From: Polaromonas sp.
GTDB lineage: Bacteria > Pseudomonadota > Gammaproteobacteria > Burkholderiales > Burkholderiaceae_C
Reading direction: 5' to 3'
NCBI RefSeq assembly: GCF_030689685.1
Contig: NZ_JAUYEY010000078.1
Location: 1-64,000 of the forward strand
DNA length: 64,000 nt
Positions 33,065-41,013 of the stretch are shown one piece after another; within the stretch, counting starts at the first letter, position 1, and each line of letters starts with the position of its first letter. The position numbers and the translations under genes are program-made. The notes below the pieces were generated by a model. The model was not told the DNA's origin. It worked only from the letters and a program-made list of their open reading frames with translations, and ran no database searches.

Positions 33065-34545
33065 GCCCGTCCCCACGAAAACCCATCTACGACCTGCTGA
33101 TCAAGAACGTGCGGGTGGTGCGTCCGCACGGCAACGTGGTGCATACCTCCGACATCGCCATCCGGGACGGCAAGATTGCCAAAGTGGCGCCCGCCATCGA
33201 CGTGGCCCTGGCCAAACAGCTACACGACGGCCACGGCCGGCTCGCCTTTCCGGGTGTGGTTGATGCGCACATGCACAGCGGCATCTATTCACCGCTGGAA
33301 GAAGATGCGATCAGCGAAAGCAAGGCGGCGGCCATGGGCGGAGTGACGTCCAGCCTGAACTACTTCCGCACCGGCCAGTACTACCTGAACAAGGGCGGGC
33401 CCTACAAGAAGTTTTATCCCGAGGTGCTCAAGCTCGCGAAAGGGCGCTTTCATGTGGACTACGGTTTCCACCTGGCGCCCATGGACGGCACACACATCAA
33501 GGAAATCCCCGAGCTGATCGAAAAGTTCGGTGTCTCCAGCTTCAAGATATTCATGTTTTATGGCTCGCATGGCCTGCACGGCGCGTCCAACTCGCAGAAA
33601 GACTTTCTGATGATTGGCGAGGAAGACCGCTACGACTATGCACACTTTGAATTTGTCATGCGCGGCGTACAGGCCGCGCGCGAGCAAATGCCCGAGCGCG
33701 CCAAACAGATATCGCTGTCGCTGCACTGCGAAACCGCCGAGGTGATGACGGCCTATACAAAAATCGTTGAAAAGGACAAGTCACTCAAGGGCCTGGCTGC
33801 CTACAGCGCCTCGCGGCCCCAGCACTCCGAAGGTCTGGCGGTGTTCATCGCCAGCTACCTCGCGCACGAAACCGCGCTGACCAACATCAACCTGCTGCAC
33901 CTGTCCTCGCGCAAGGCCGTGCAGGCCGCGATGATGATGGCCGAGACTTTTCCGCACATTGACTTCAAGCGCGAGGTCACCATCGGCCACCTGATGCTGG
34001 ACATCAACAGCAAGGCCGCCGAGCTGGCCAAGGTCAACCCGCCGATCCGCCCGCGTGAAGATGTCGAGTTTTTGTGGGAGGCGCTGCTGGCTGGTGAGCT
34101 TGACTGGGTGGTCTCCGACCATGCCTGCTGCCGCCACGAGATGAAGATTCCCAAACATTACTTTGGCAATATCTGGATGGCCAAAAGCGGTTTTGGCGGC
34201 ACTGAATACCTGCTGCCGTCGCTGATCAGCGAAGGCACACGCCGCGGCATGAGCTACAACCACATGGCCAAAGTCACAAGCTGGAACCCGGCCCAGCGCT
34301 ACGGTCTGAACCGCAAGGGCGACATCGCCGAAGGTTTTGATGCCGACCTGGCCTTGGTGGACCCTGGCAAGACCTGGACCATCTCTGCCAAAAATTCACC
34401 TTCCACCCAGGGTTACACACCGTTCGAGGGGCTGGAGCTGTCAGCCCGGGTGGAAGAAACCTTTTTGCGCGGCAATCTGATTTACCAGGACGGCCAGGTC
34501 ATTGGCAAGCCGCGCGGCGAATATTTGTTCCGGCCGACCGCCTGA
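33061..34545 (+). CDS. cyclic amidohydrolase (dihydropyrimidinase/hydantoinase family)
   Basis: A 494-residue amidohydrolase with a binuclear metal site. The HxH motif is in VVDAHMHSG, the carboxylated Lys is probably the one in SSFKIFMFYG (about residue 162), and metal His residues lie in SLHCETAE and NLLHLSSRKA. The catalytic Asp is in WVVSDHACCRHE. Relatives open cyclic amides such as dihydropyrimidines, hydantoins, imides, allantoin or dihydroorotate. Its coupling to the aconitase-type subunits (ATGA overlap) and a C-C lyase argues for a carbon-source pathway rather than pyrimidine salvage. Enamidase of nicotinate fermentation and cyclic imide hydrolases are possible analogues. Confidence 0.88.
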   Translation: MSPSPRKPIYDLLIKNVRVVRPHGNVVHTSDIAIRDGKIAKVAPAIDVALAKQLHDGHGRLAFPGVVDAHMHSGIYSPLEEDAISESKAAAMGGVTSSLNYFRTGQYYLNKGGPYKKFYPEVLKLAKGRFHVDYGFHLAPMDGTHIKEIPELIEKFGVSSFKIFMFYGSHGLHGASNSQKDFLMIGEEDRYDYAHFEFVMRGVQAAREQMPERAKQISLSLHCETAEVMTAYTKIVEKDKSLKGLAAYSASRPQHSEGLAVFIASYLAHETALTNINLLHLSSRKAVQAAMMMAETFPHIDFKREVTIGHLMLDINSKAAELAKVNPPIRPREDVEFLWEALLAGELDWVVSDHACCRHEMKIPKHYFGNIWMAKSGFGGTEYLLPSLISEGTRRGMSYNHMAKVTSWNPAQRYGLNRKGDIAEGFDADLALVDPGKTWTISAKNSPSTQGYTPFEGLELSARVEETFLRGNLIYQDGQVIGKPRGEYLFRPTA

Positions 34546-34565
34546 TGGCATGCCGCACGCGATCT

Positions 34566-34640
34566 TGCCTTGCTCCCTCGCCCTCCGGGAGAGGGCAGGG
34601 GTGAGGGTTGTGCGCGCGAAGATTCCTCACCCTCTCGCAG
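34566..34640. repeat. pyrimidine/GAGAGGG-type dispersed repeat
   Basis: Between the amidohydrolase and flavoprotein genes lies CTCCCTCGCCCTCCGGGAGA, then GGGCAGGGGTGAGGG, and 25 bp further CCTCACCCTCTCGC as an inverted echo. I recall this hairpin-forming repeat in many proteobacterial intergenic regions. It may act as an mRNA stabiliser or attenuator inside the operon. Confidence 0.6.
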
Positions 34641-34653
34641 ACGGAGCCACTGC

Positions 34654-35997
34654 ATGAACCCCGTCATCGTCCACGCTTGCCCACCCAGCGACACACCGCA
34701 CATTCCAGTCGCCATCGTTGGCGCAGGCGCGTGCGGCCTGGTCGCCGCACTGGTGCTGGCCGGTGCAGGCATTGACTGTGTGGTGCTGGAGCGCGATGCC
34801 GCGCCGGCTGGTTCGACCGCGCTGTCCTCGGGTTTTATTCCGGCGCCCGACACGCGGGTGCAAAAAACACGCGGCATCAGCGATAACGCGGCACAGTTTG
34901 CCGCTGACATCCAGGCCAAGGCCAAGGGCACGGCTGCGCCGCTGCTGGTGCAGGCGTATGCCCAGGCCATAGGCCCGGCGCTGGACCTGCTGGAGGAAAA
35001 ACACGGCCTGCAGTTTGAATTACTCCAGGGTTTTTTGTACCCCGGACACAGTGCGCTGCGCATGCACGCGGTGCCCGAAAAAACCGGCGCCGGGCTGATG
35101 ACACGGCTGCAGCGCGCCGCCGATGCTGCCAGCGTGCCAGTGCTGACCAATGCCCTGGTCTGCGAGTTGTGGGTGGGCGAGGACGGTGTCCTGACCGGCC
35201 TGGGTTACCAGCGCCCCGACGGCACGCTGGAGCGCCTGGCTTGCGCGGTCCTGCTGCTGGCCTGCAACGGTTTTGGCGGCAACCCGGCGCTGGTGCGCGA
35301 GCTGCTGCCCGAGATGCGTGACGCCATTTTTGCCGGCCATACCGGCAACGATGGCAGCGCCATCCGTTGGGGCCGCGCGCTGGGCGCGCGCCTGGCCGAC
35401 CTGGGGGGTTACCAGGGCCATGGCTCCTGGGTGGTGCCGCAAGGCATATTGATGAGCTGGGCCGTCATGGTGGAAGGCGGCATGCAGCTCAACAACAAAG
35501 GGCTGCGCTTTCACGACGAGACCCAGGGTTATTCCGAGGCGGCGGTGGCCGTGCTGGCCCAACCCGGTGGCGTGGCATGGAATGTCTTTGACGAGCGCCT
35601 GCTGGCGCTGGCGCGAAGTTTTCCGGATTTTTGTGTGGCTGAAGAGGCCGGCGCATTACACCGCGCCGACAACCGCGCTGCGCTGGCGGCCTTGATCGGC
35701 TGCGCAGAAGCAGATTTGTCACCCGACCTGGCGCGGCTGGCTGCGCCGTATTTTGCGGTGCGTGTCACTGGTGCGCTGTTCCATACCCAGGGCGGGCTGG
35801 ACATTGATGCGAAGTGCCGCGTGTTACGCGAGGACGGCCAGGTCTTTGCCAACCTGCTGGCCGCAGGCGGTGCCGCGCGCGGTGTCTCGGGCAATGCCGT
35901 CTGGGGTTACCTGTCGGGCAACGGCCTGCTCAGTGCGATTGCCGGCGGCTACATCGCGGCCCACACGGCGCAAGCCATTCTGGAGACCACAGCGTGA
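34654..35997 (+). CDS. FAD-dependent oxidoreductase (fumarate reductase/KSTD-like)
   Basis: A 447-residue flavoprotein. The N-terminal dinucleotide fold VAIVGAGACGLVAALVLAGA is followed by an acidic strand end (VVLERDAAPAGST). The C-terminal FAD motif is LLAAGGAARGVSGNAVWGYL with a final GNGLLSAIAGGYIAAHTAQ. The family covers fumarate reductase, urocanate reductase and 3-ketosteroid dehydrogenases, enzymes that reduce or introduce a C=C bond next to a carbonyl. Start 34654 is used; upstream in-frame sequence is the repeat. It overlaps the lyase start as GTGA. In the pathway it could saturate or desaturate an intermediate before hydration. Confidence 0.85.
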   Translation: MNPVIVHACPPSDTPHIPVAIVGAGACGLVAALVLAGAGIDCVVLERDAAPAGSTALSSGFIPAPDTRVQKTRGISDNAAQFAADIQAKAKGTAAPLLVQAYAQAIGPALDLLEEKHGLQFELLQGFLYPGHSALRMHAVPEKTGAGLMTRLQRAADAASVPVLTNALVCELWVGEDGVLTGLGYQRPDGTLERLACAVLLLACNGFGGNPALVRELLPEMRDAIFAGHTGNDGSAIRWGRALGARLADLGGYQGHGSWVVPQGILMSWAVMVEGGMQLNNKGLRFHDETQGYSEAAVAVLAQPGGVAWNVFDERLLALARSFPDFCVAEEAGALHRADNRAALAALIGCAEADLSPDLARLAAPYFAVRVTGALFHTQGGLDIDAKCRVLREDGQVFANLLAAGGAARGVSGNAVWGYLSGNGLLSAIAGGYIAAHTAQAILETTA

Positions 35998-36857
35998 ACC
36001 CCTTTTCATTCAAGCAGCGCCTGGCGCAAGACCGGGTGTTGCTGGCCCCCGGTGTGTACGACGCGCTGAGTGCGCTGGTGGCCGCGCAGGCCGGGTTTGA
36101 GGCGCTGTACCTGTCGGGCGCGTCGATTGCCTACACGCGACTGGGCCGCTCTGACGTGGGGCTGACCACCTACAGCGAAGTGGCCGACACCCTGGCCCGC
36201 ATCACCGAGCGCGTCAGCCTGCCGGTCATCGTGGACGCCGATACCGGCTTTGGCAATGCGCTCAACGTGATGCGCACCATCAAGGGATTTGAGCGGGCCG
36301 GCGCGGCCATGGTCCAGCTCGAAGACCAGAGTTTCCCCAAACGCTGCGGGCATCTGGACGGTAAATCCGTCATTCCGGTGCAGGAGATGGTGGGCAAGCT
36401 CAAGGCCGCACTGGATGCCCGTAGCAGCGAGCATACGCTGATCCTGGCGCGCACCGATGCGCTGGCAGTTGAGGGCCTGGACGCCGCGCTGGACCGCGCC
36501 CAGCGTTATGTCGAATGTGGCGTGGACGCCCTGTTCATCGAAGCCCTGCGCACGCCAGAACAGATGGATGCGGCTTGCGCGCGTTTTGGCCAGCGCGTCC
36601 CGCTGCTGGCCAACATGGTGGAAGGCGGCAAGACGCCGGTGCAAAGCGCTGCTGAACTGGGCGCGCGCGGTTTTCGCATCGTGATCTTCCCCGGCGGCAC
36701 AGCCCGCGCCGTGGCGCACACCTTGCAGGGCTACTACGCCAGCCTGAACCAGCACCAGACCACAGCGCCGTGGCACAAGCAGATGCTGGATTTTGACGGG
36801 CTCAATGCCGTCATCGGAACGGACGAGCTGTTGGCGGCGGGCAAGCGCTACGAGTGA
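35994..36857 (+). CDS. isocitrate lyase/PEP mutase-superfamily C-C lyase
   Basis: A 287-residue lyase of the methylisocitrate lyase/2,3-dimethylmalate lyase group. It has LLAPGVYDALSALVA and the YLSGASIAYTRLGRSD loop, then the Mg-binding Asp residues of VIVDADTGFGN. The active-site loop LEDQSFPKRCGHLDGK contains the catalytic Cys in a KRCGH motif, which marks true lyases rather than PEP mutases. It would cleave a 2-hydroxy-dicarboxylate into pyruvate (or oxaloacetate) plus a second acid, a fitting last step after the aconitase-type hydratase. The start is GTG 35994, overlapping the flavoprotein stop. Confidence 0.9.
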   Translation: MNPFSFKQRLAQDRVLLAPGVYDALSALVAAQAGFEALYLSGASIAYTRLGRSDVGLTTYSEVADTLARITERVSLPVIVDADTGFGNALNVMRTIKGFERAGAAMVQLEDQSFPKRCGHLDGKSVIPVQEMVGKLKAALDARSSEHTLILARTDALAVEGLDAALDRAQRYVECGVDALFIEALRTPEQMDAACARFGQRVPLLANMVEGGKTPVQSAAELGARGFRIVIFPGGTARAVAHTLQGYYASLNQHQTTAPWHKQMLDFDGLNAVIGTDELLAAGKRYE

Positions 36858-36867
36858 GCGGCGTGAC

Positions 36868-37872
36868 TCAGCTTCGGCGCTGTGCCATGTAAAACCACTC
36901 CTGCCCGGGCTCGGCGCGCGGGTTGGGAAAAACCACAAAGCCGTCGTGCGGCGCTTTCACCTCAGTGCCGCTGTGGCGTATGCCAATCAGCTCGCCGGCA
37001 TACACCGCGTCAAAGCTGCGCCATTCGCGGCTGAACTGGTCACCGGCATGTTCGCGATCCGTCACATCAACCAGGCGCAGGATCTCGCGCTCGGTGGGTG
37101 TCGCTTCCAGCGGCCTTGAAATCATGTTCAGCAGCGCCAGCGTCTGCAAAATCGCGCGGCGCGCGACCTGCACCCCTTTCGGGTCGTCGTGTTGGCCGCA
37201 CTCCAGCGTCACGCCGTAACCGCCGCGCGAGCGCATGTATTCGGTGCTGCCCACGCCATAGTTCGGATTGGTCACCAGCGTCTGCGCCCGGGCCGTGCCG
37301 GCGGCGGCGGGCGCCGCTGCGCGCCGCGCCACACCCCGCGCATAGGTGTCCAGCCAGCCTTCAACAATGCGCGGCGCACCGGTGCACAGGGCTAGCTGCA
37401 TTTCTGCTTCGGCGTGGCTGAAAGGCTCCAGCGTGCCGCTGTTGTTCTGCGGGCCGATCATCACAAAAGGTGCGCCACCGGTGTGGAAGGAGTGCAGGTC
37501 CAGCAACACATCGTGCGCATCAAGCAGCGGGCACAAGACATTGGCAATGCAGTCTTCAAAATCCTGCGGAATCGCACTGGGCGCCATGTTGCGGTTCAGG
37601 TTGCGGTCACCGGTGCGCTGATTGAGCCGGTAGGCCAGCGGGTTGGTGACGGGCACGAAGGTCACCGTGCCGCGTTCGATGCCGAGCTGGCCGCGGTCGA
37701 TCTCTTGCAGCAGCTGCGTGATGGCTTGGGTGCCGCAGACCTCATTGCCGTGGACGGCGCCCAGGACCAGCAGGCGCGGCCCGAGGGCCAGACCGTGGCA
37801 GGTGTGGGTGCGCAGATGGGTGGGGCGGGGCCCGGATGCCGGGGATGCGACGGTCGGGGTGGGGTCGGTCAT
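36868..37872 (-). CDS. succinylglutamate desuccinylase/aspartoacylase family protein
   Basis: A 334-residue zinc carboxypeptidase-like deacylase. Zinc and catalytic residues appear in VLGAVHGNEVCG (His, Glu) and LLDLHSFHTGG (His), with the substrate Arg in DRNLNRNM. The C-terminal beta-domain includes a TEVKAPHDGFVVFPNP segment. The family cleaves N-acyl amino acids. It converges with the catabolic locus and could deacylate a related metabolite. The start at 37872 (MTDPTP) is chosen because upstream in-frame residues fall in the inverted repeat and cassette-proximal DNA. Confidence 0.85.
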   Translation of the reverse strand: MTDPTPTVASPASGPRPTHLRTHTCHGLALGPRLLVLGAVHGNEVCGTQAITQLLQEIDRGQLGIERGTVTFVPVTNPLAYRLNQRTGDRNLNRNMAPSAIPQDFEDCIANVLCPLLDAHDVLLDLHSFHTGGAPFVMIGPQNNSGTLEPFSHAEAEMQLALCTGAPRIVEGWLDTYARGVARRAAAPAAAGTARAQTLVTNPNYGVGSTEYMRSRGGYGVTLECGQHDDPKGVQVARRAILQTLALLNMISRPLEATPTEREILRLVDVTDREHAGDQFSREWRSFDAVYAGELIGIRHSGTEVKAPHDGFVVFPNPRAEPGQEWFYMAQRRS

Positions 37873-38034
37873 GGTGCTTTGTTTATACAGCGCTTCCTGA
37901 AGGTTGAGCGGCTCGGGGCTTGCCTGGCCTTTCCTGCATTCGCAGGATGCGAAACGGGAAAACTTCGCGTCTATGATCTGCGGTGTTTGGGGTCTGTTAT
38001 ATTGACCTGACTGGAGTCCGCGATGTGCATAAAT

Positions 38035-38106
38035 TTGTTGAACTAAACCGCTGACGCGGTGGCTGTCTTCGCAGACCACCACCGCGTCAGCGGTTTAGTT
38101 CAACAA
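38035..38106. repeat. perfect 28-bp inverted repeat fused to an attC site
   Basis: Arms 38035-38062 and 38079-38106 are exact reverse complements over 28 bp with a 16-bp centre that itself can pair partly (TCT with AGA). The right arm contains the R'' box (GTTCAAC) of attC1. It lies upstream of the LysE cassette and between divergent genes, so it is not an ordinary operon terminator. Confidence 0.85.
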
Positions 38107-38157
38107 TTCATTCAAGCCGAAGCCGCTTCGCGGCTCGGCTTAATTCAGGCGTTAGCG
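38098..38157. other. integron attC site 1
   Basis: The site runs from R'' GTTCAAC to R' GTTAGCG (38151-38157). Inner sequence ATTCATTCAAGCCG and CGGCTTAATTCAGGCGTTAG closely follows the well-known aadA-cassette attC, with central complementary arms AGCCGCTTCGCGGCT. It marks the left end of the LysE cassette. Confidence 0.8.
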
Positions 38158-38175
38158 CGCATGGGAGTGTCGCCT

Positions 38176-38802
38176 ATGTTTCCTCTCGAAGTCTGGCTGG
38201 CCTATACCGCCGCATGTGTCTTGCTAGTGCTTGCTCCAGGCCCTGACAATCTTCTCGCCATTGGGCGCGGCCTTAGTCAGGGCCGGTTTGCCGCCTTCAT
38301 TTCTGGTTTGTCGTCGGGCGTTGGCATCCTCTTTCACGTTGCGGCCGCCACATTTGGCCTTACGCTGCTCATTCAAACTTCGGCCATCGCGTTCTTGGTC
38401 GTTAAGGTAGTTGGCGCTGCCTATCTTGTCTGGCTCGGGGTCAAGGTGCTTCGTTCCCGTAGTCTCATCACATTTGCTCCCGTGGCCCGCCAGCCGGCGC
38501 GAACCATTTTCCTTACCGGTTTTTTCTCGGCGGCGCTTAACCCCAAGCCAAGCCTATTTGTGCTTGCCTTCATTCCGCAGTTCGTAAGCCCTGAGCGCGG
38601 TTCGGTCACTATCCAAATGTTGTGCTACGGCTTGTGGTTTGCGCTGCTCACTGCGGCGGGTTTTTCGCTCATGGGCATCTTTGCCTCGCGCCTTTCCGCT
38701 TGGTTGCGGCGCCGTCCGCGTGTCGTCGCCACTCTCAATGTTGGCGCTGGCGTTACCTTCATTGCGTCCGGCCTTTCGGTCTTGGCGCTCAAGCAGCGGT
38801 AA
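38176..38802 (+). CDS. LysE-family translocator (integron cassette gene)
   Basis: A 208-residue LysE/RhtB-type exporter with six predicted membrane segments. The family start is EVWLAYTAACVLLVLAPGPD, followed by LLAIGRGLSQGR; later features are KVVGAAYLVWLGVKVLRSR and the SAALNPKPSLFVLAFIPQF segment. Such proteins export amino acids or homoserine lactones. ATG 38176 is favoured because GGGAG lies 8 bp upstream; ATG 38161 is also in frame. The gene is framed by attC1 and attC2 in the same orientation, so it is a mobile integron cassette. Its codon and base composition is less GC-rich than the neighbouring operons. Confidence 0.88.
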   Translation: MFPLEVWLAYTAACVLLVLAPGPDNLLAIGRGLSQGRFAAFISGLSSGVGILFHVAAATFGLTLLIQTSAIAFLVVKVVGAAYLVWLGVKVLRSRSLITFAPVARQPARTIFLTGFFSAALNPKPSLFVLAFIPQFVSPERGSVTIQMLCYGLWFALLTAAGFSLMGIFASRLSAWLRRRPRVVATLNVGAGVTFIASGLSVLALKQR

Positions 38803-38805
38803 TGG

Positions 38806-38877
38806 GCGCTAACCCGGCGGTCAACCGGACGCTGCGCGATAAAGCCGCGCAGCGCAGGTTACCTTGAACGGTTGGGC
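38806..38877. other. integron attC site 2
   Basis: From GCGCTAAC through CGGTCAACCGGAC, complementary arms GCTGCGC and GCGCAGC, and GGTTACC to R' GTTGGGC at 38871-38877. This is the classical attC layout (R'', L'', L', R') between the LysE and DUF1737 cassettes. Confidence 0.85.
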
Positions 38878-38886
38878 GTCTCACAC

Positions 38887-39129
38887 ATGAGTACCGATAT
38901 GTCCGCCGAGCAAAAAATCACCGCGGCACCACCAGATGGTCTGCCGACTTACCGTCTACTCACAGGCCCTGATGATGCAACGTTCTGCCACCGGGTCAGC
39001 GAAGCCATCGCTCTTGGCTACAAGCTCTATGGTTCACCAGCTGCGACATTCAACGGCCAACAGGTCATCGTCGCACAGGCCATCATCTGGCCGTCAATCG
39101 AATCGGCAATCGCGGAGCGAAAAACATGA
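38887..39129 (+). CDS. DUF1737-domain protein (integron cassette gene)
   Basis: An 80-residue protein whose centre matches the DUF1737 pattern: LPTYRLLTGPDDATFCHRVS, then EAIALGYKLYGSPAATFNGQ and QVIVAQAIIW. The function is unknown; I recall such proteins in integron cassettes and near transport genes. ATG 38887 lies 10 bp after the attC2 R' box, the normal distance for a cassette gene. A TTG at 38872 inside attC2 is an unlikely start. The third attC-like site follows at 39242. Confidence 0.82.
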   Translation: MSTDMSAEQKITAAPPDGLPTYRLLTGPDDATFCHRVSEAIALGYKLYGSPAATFNGQQVIVAQAIIWPSIESAIAERKT

Positions 39130-39241
39130 GTCTCGAATCTCGTGCCCATGTATTTTGCCCACCGCGTTGTGCAGAGTATGGATCGAGCAGCGCAGCAGCA
39201 GTCGCACTACCGTCCGGTGCATCGCGCATAGCTGACGAGGC

Positions 39242-39322
39242 GCCCAACCATGCCTTGCACCGGGCGCTCAGCCAGCGGCGCTCCGCTTGCTGGTTTGGCG
39301 CCGGTGAAGGCAGACATTGAGG
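39242..39322. other. degenerate integron attC site 3
   Basis: R'' GCCCAAC at 39242-39248 is followed by arms GCCTTGCACCGGGCGC and GCGCCGGTGAAGGC, complementary with the extra unpaired G bases typical of attC, and an inner CCAGCGG/CCGCTTGCTGG. The R' box is damaged (ATTGAGG instead of GTTRGGC), so the site is probably inactive. It ends the cassette cluster next to an IS remnant. Confidence 0.65.
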
Positions 39323-39344
39323 CTGTATTTTTGTCCCTTGAACC

Positions 39345-39678
39345 AAAGGTGGCTGTGGGCCGTGTCAGCTCAGAAACCGATGCCTGCGCCACCCCGAGCG
39401 CACGCCGGTGCGACAAGTCTCTTTCTTTGCGCGCAACCAGGCCTCACCGCACCAGTTCACCGAGCGCATGAAGCAGGCCATTGACAGCCCCAGGGGCAGA
39501 AAGCTTTATAGCCAGCGCATGGCCCACCGTAGAGCCGGTGTTTGCCAACATCCGGCACAACAAGCAGCTCAACCGCTTCACGCTCAGGACGCAGCCCAAG
39601 GTCAATACGCAGTGGATGCTGTATTGCCTGGTGCACAACATCGAGAAGTTGGCGAACAACGGGTATGCGCAGGGCTAA
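39345..39678 (+). pseudogene. IS1182-family transposase fragment, frameshifted
   Basis: One frame reads CLRHPERTPVRQVSFFARN and continues to GRKLYSQRMA. After a shift near 39520 another frame reads TVEPVFANIRHNKQLNRFTL and ends KVNTQWMLYCLVHNIEKLAN. Together these are the C-terminal part of an IS1182-type DDE transposase, whose conserved end has exactly this order. The N-terminal two thirds and both IS ends are missing. It adjoins the damaged attC3, so its arrival or decay may have broken the cassette array. Confidence 0.75.
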
Positions 39679-39771
39679 AGGCGGGCAAAGTGTCTCGCAG
39701 GGGCAGCATAGGGGCCGATATCCCGGCTACAGGCTTGCATGAAGGCCGGCGGCTCGGGCAAACTGGAGGAG

Positions 39772-39801
39772 AGAGGACTCAGGGTCAGAGGACTCAGGGT
39801 C
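39772..39801. repeat. tandem 15-bp direct repeat
   Basis: AGAGGACTCAGGGTC occurs twice in tandem. The 190 bp between the transposase remnant and the next gene hold no recognised gene; this duplication is the only structure seen there. Confidence 0.6.
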
Positions 39802-39867
39802 AGGTCTCCCATCTTGCATTTTATCTAAGCCAAACATTTCAACGGGCGACAGCTCGTCACCCTTCAC

Positions 39868-40830
39868 TCACTTCTTTTCCTGGCTTGGCCGCTGATACTG
39901 CGGCATATGCGTCCGTACCAGCTCTTCAACCAAATCAGCCTGCAGCGCATCCTTGACGCGTTTTTTTGGGTCGCGCCCCGGGGCGTTTGAGATCATGCGT
40001 TTGATGGCCACGAAAGTCAGCGGGTCCATCGTGTTCATCACGGCCATGTGGCCTGTCTCGGCAACCACCACCTGGCTGAAGCGCTGGGCGCTCAGGATTT
40101 TTTCGGCGCCCTCAATCTGAACTGCCCACAAATCGTTTTCGTCATTGCTCATGCGGAAGGGGTGCGGGTCGCCGTCTTTGGCGGTGCGCCTGATGACATC
40201 CACCTCAAAGCCTGAATCGTTGATTGCCGTCTGCTTCTGGTCTTGCTTCACCCTGAAGGTTGGGTCGGCTTTGCGCAAGGCGCCAATAAACGAGCTGTCC
40301 ATGCGCTGCATCTGAGAGACAAATGACATGCGTTTGCGGCTGTCAAACAACAGGTCAATGTCTTGCGTGGCGAGGGCGTCAGGCATGAAGCGCACGCCGC
40401 ATGCGCTTTCGTAGGCATACAGCGTGTGTGTGCCTATGGTCACAAAATGATCTTGCAGGCCAACCGCCTCCAGTGCGTTGAGGGTTTTGATGACGATACC
40501 GGGCACGCGGCCAACGCGCAGTGCTTTGTTCAGGCGTTGCTGGTTATGCGCGGCGGCGGTTAAAGAAACCAGTCGGCTTGAGGCCTCGGCTTTCCGGGTT
40601 TTGAAGCGCTGGTAAATTTGCGCGTTCTCTGCGCTGCGTGGCCCCAGCGATTTTTGCGCGCCCCGGGATGACTCGCGGATCAGGTACTCGGTGCCGCTTT
40701 GCGTACGCCAGAACATCGAGCCCCGCACCTCAGCGGCTTCGGCCCGGGCACGGCGCAACTCCAGAAAGACGGTTTCAGCATCGATGTATTGCCGCGTCTG
40801 ATTCGGGAGGAGTTCCAGGATGGGGCTCAT
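39868..40830 (-). CDS. GSU2403-family nucleotidyltransferase-fold protein
   Basis: A 320-residue protein with a nucleotidyltransferase fold (NTP_transf_8 type). After a helical N-terminal third, a central segment has VTIGTHTLYAYESACGVRFM and the acidic pair of ATQDIDLLFDSR. A third acidic strand may be GFEVDVIRR. Members are found near mobile elements and have no established function; some nucleotidyltransferase-fold proteins act as toxins or in defence, which is only an analogy here. The start at 40830 is followed upstream by an AT-rich promoter-like stretch. Confidence 0.8.
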   Translation of the reverse strand: MSPILELLPNQTRQYIDAETVFLELRRARAEAAEVRGSMFWRTQSGTEYLIRESSRGAQKSLGPRSAENAQIYQRFKTRKAEASSRLVSLTAAAHNQQRLNKALRVGRVPGIVIKTLNALEAVGLQDHFVTIGTHTLYAYESACGVRFMPDALATQDIDLLFDSRKRMSFVSQMQRMDSSFIGALRKADPTFRVKQDQKQTAINDSGFEVDVIRRTAKDGDPHPFRMSNDENDLWAVQIEGAEKILSAQRFSQVVVAETGHMAVMNTMDPLTFVAIKRMISNAPGRDPKKRVKDALQADLVEELVRTHMPQYQRPSQEKK

Positions 40831-40953
40831 CTTTTCAGGTGTTTCTATGAAAAACTCAAATTATCCTGAAAACTAATATAAATCAAGGACTAATTGACTT
40901 TACGGAGACGCGTTGTGGAGCAGCTACAGGCGGGAAAGGGTTGCTTTTGGGGT

Positions 40954-40972
40954 AATGCAACATAATTGCGTT
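40954..40972. promoter_or_regulatory. candidate Zur box
   Basis: AATGCAACATAATTGCGTT is an inverted repeat (AATGCAA, spacer CATAA, TTGCGTT, one mismatch) 41 bp before the Fur-family gene. Its size and A/T-rich centre fit Zur-type operators, and the genes behind it resemble zinc-uptake genes. Autoregulation of the whole locus is the inference. Confidence 0.55.
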
Positions 40973-41013
40973 TATGATGCTTGTCGCGCCAATCGCCGCA
41001 AAATCCTGACCAC

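Noticed and set aside
34570-34653. 28-residue N-terminal extension of the flavoprotein
   Set aside because: It is encoded by an intergenic repeat and lacks any conserved residue before the FAD-binding strand.
38059-38175. N-terminal extension of the LysE-family protein
   Set aside because: The extension would be encoded by the large hairpin and attC1, and the family normally starts at the chosen Met.
39126-39320. 64-residue frame overlapping the DUF1737 stop by ATGA
   Set aside because: It runs through the attC3 hairpin and its sequence has no domain pattern; probably fortuitous, though a second cassette frame cannot be excluded.
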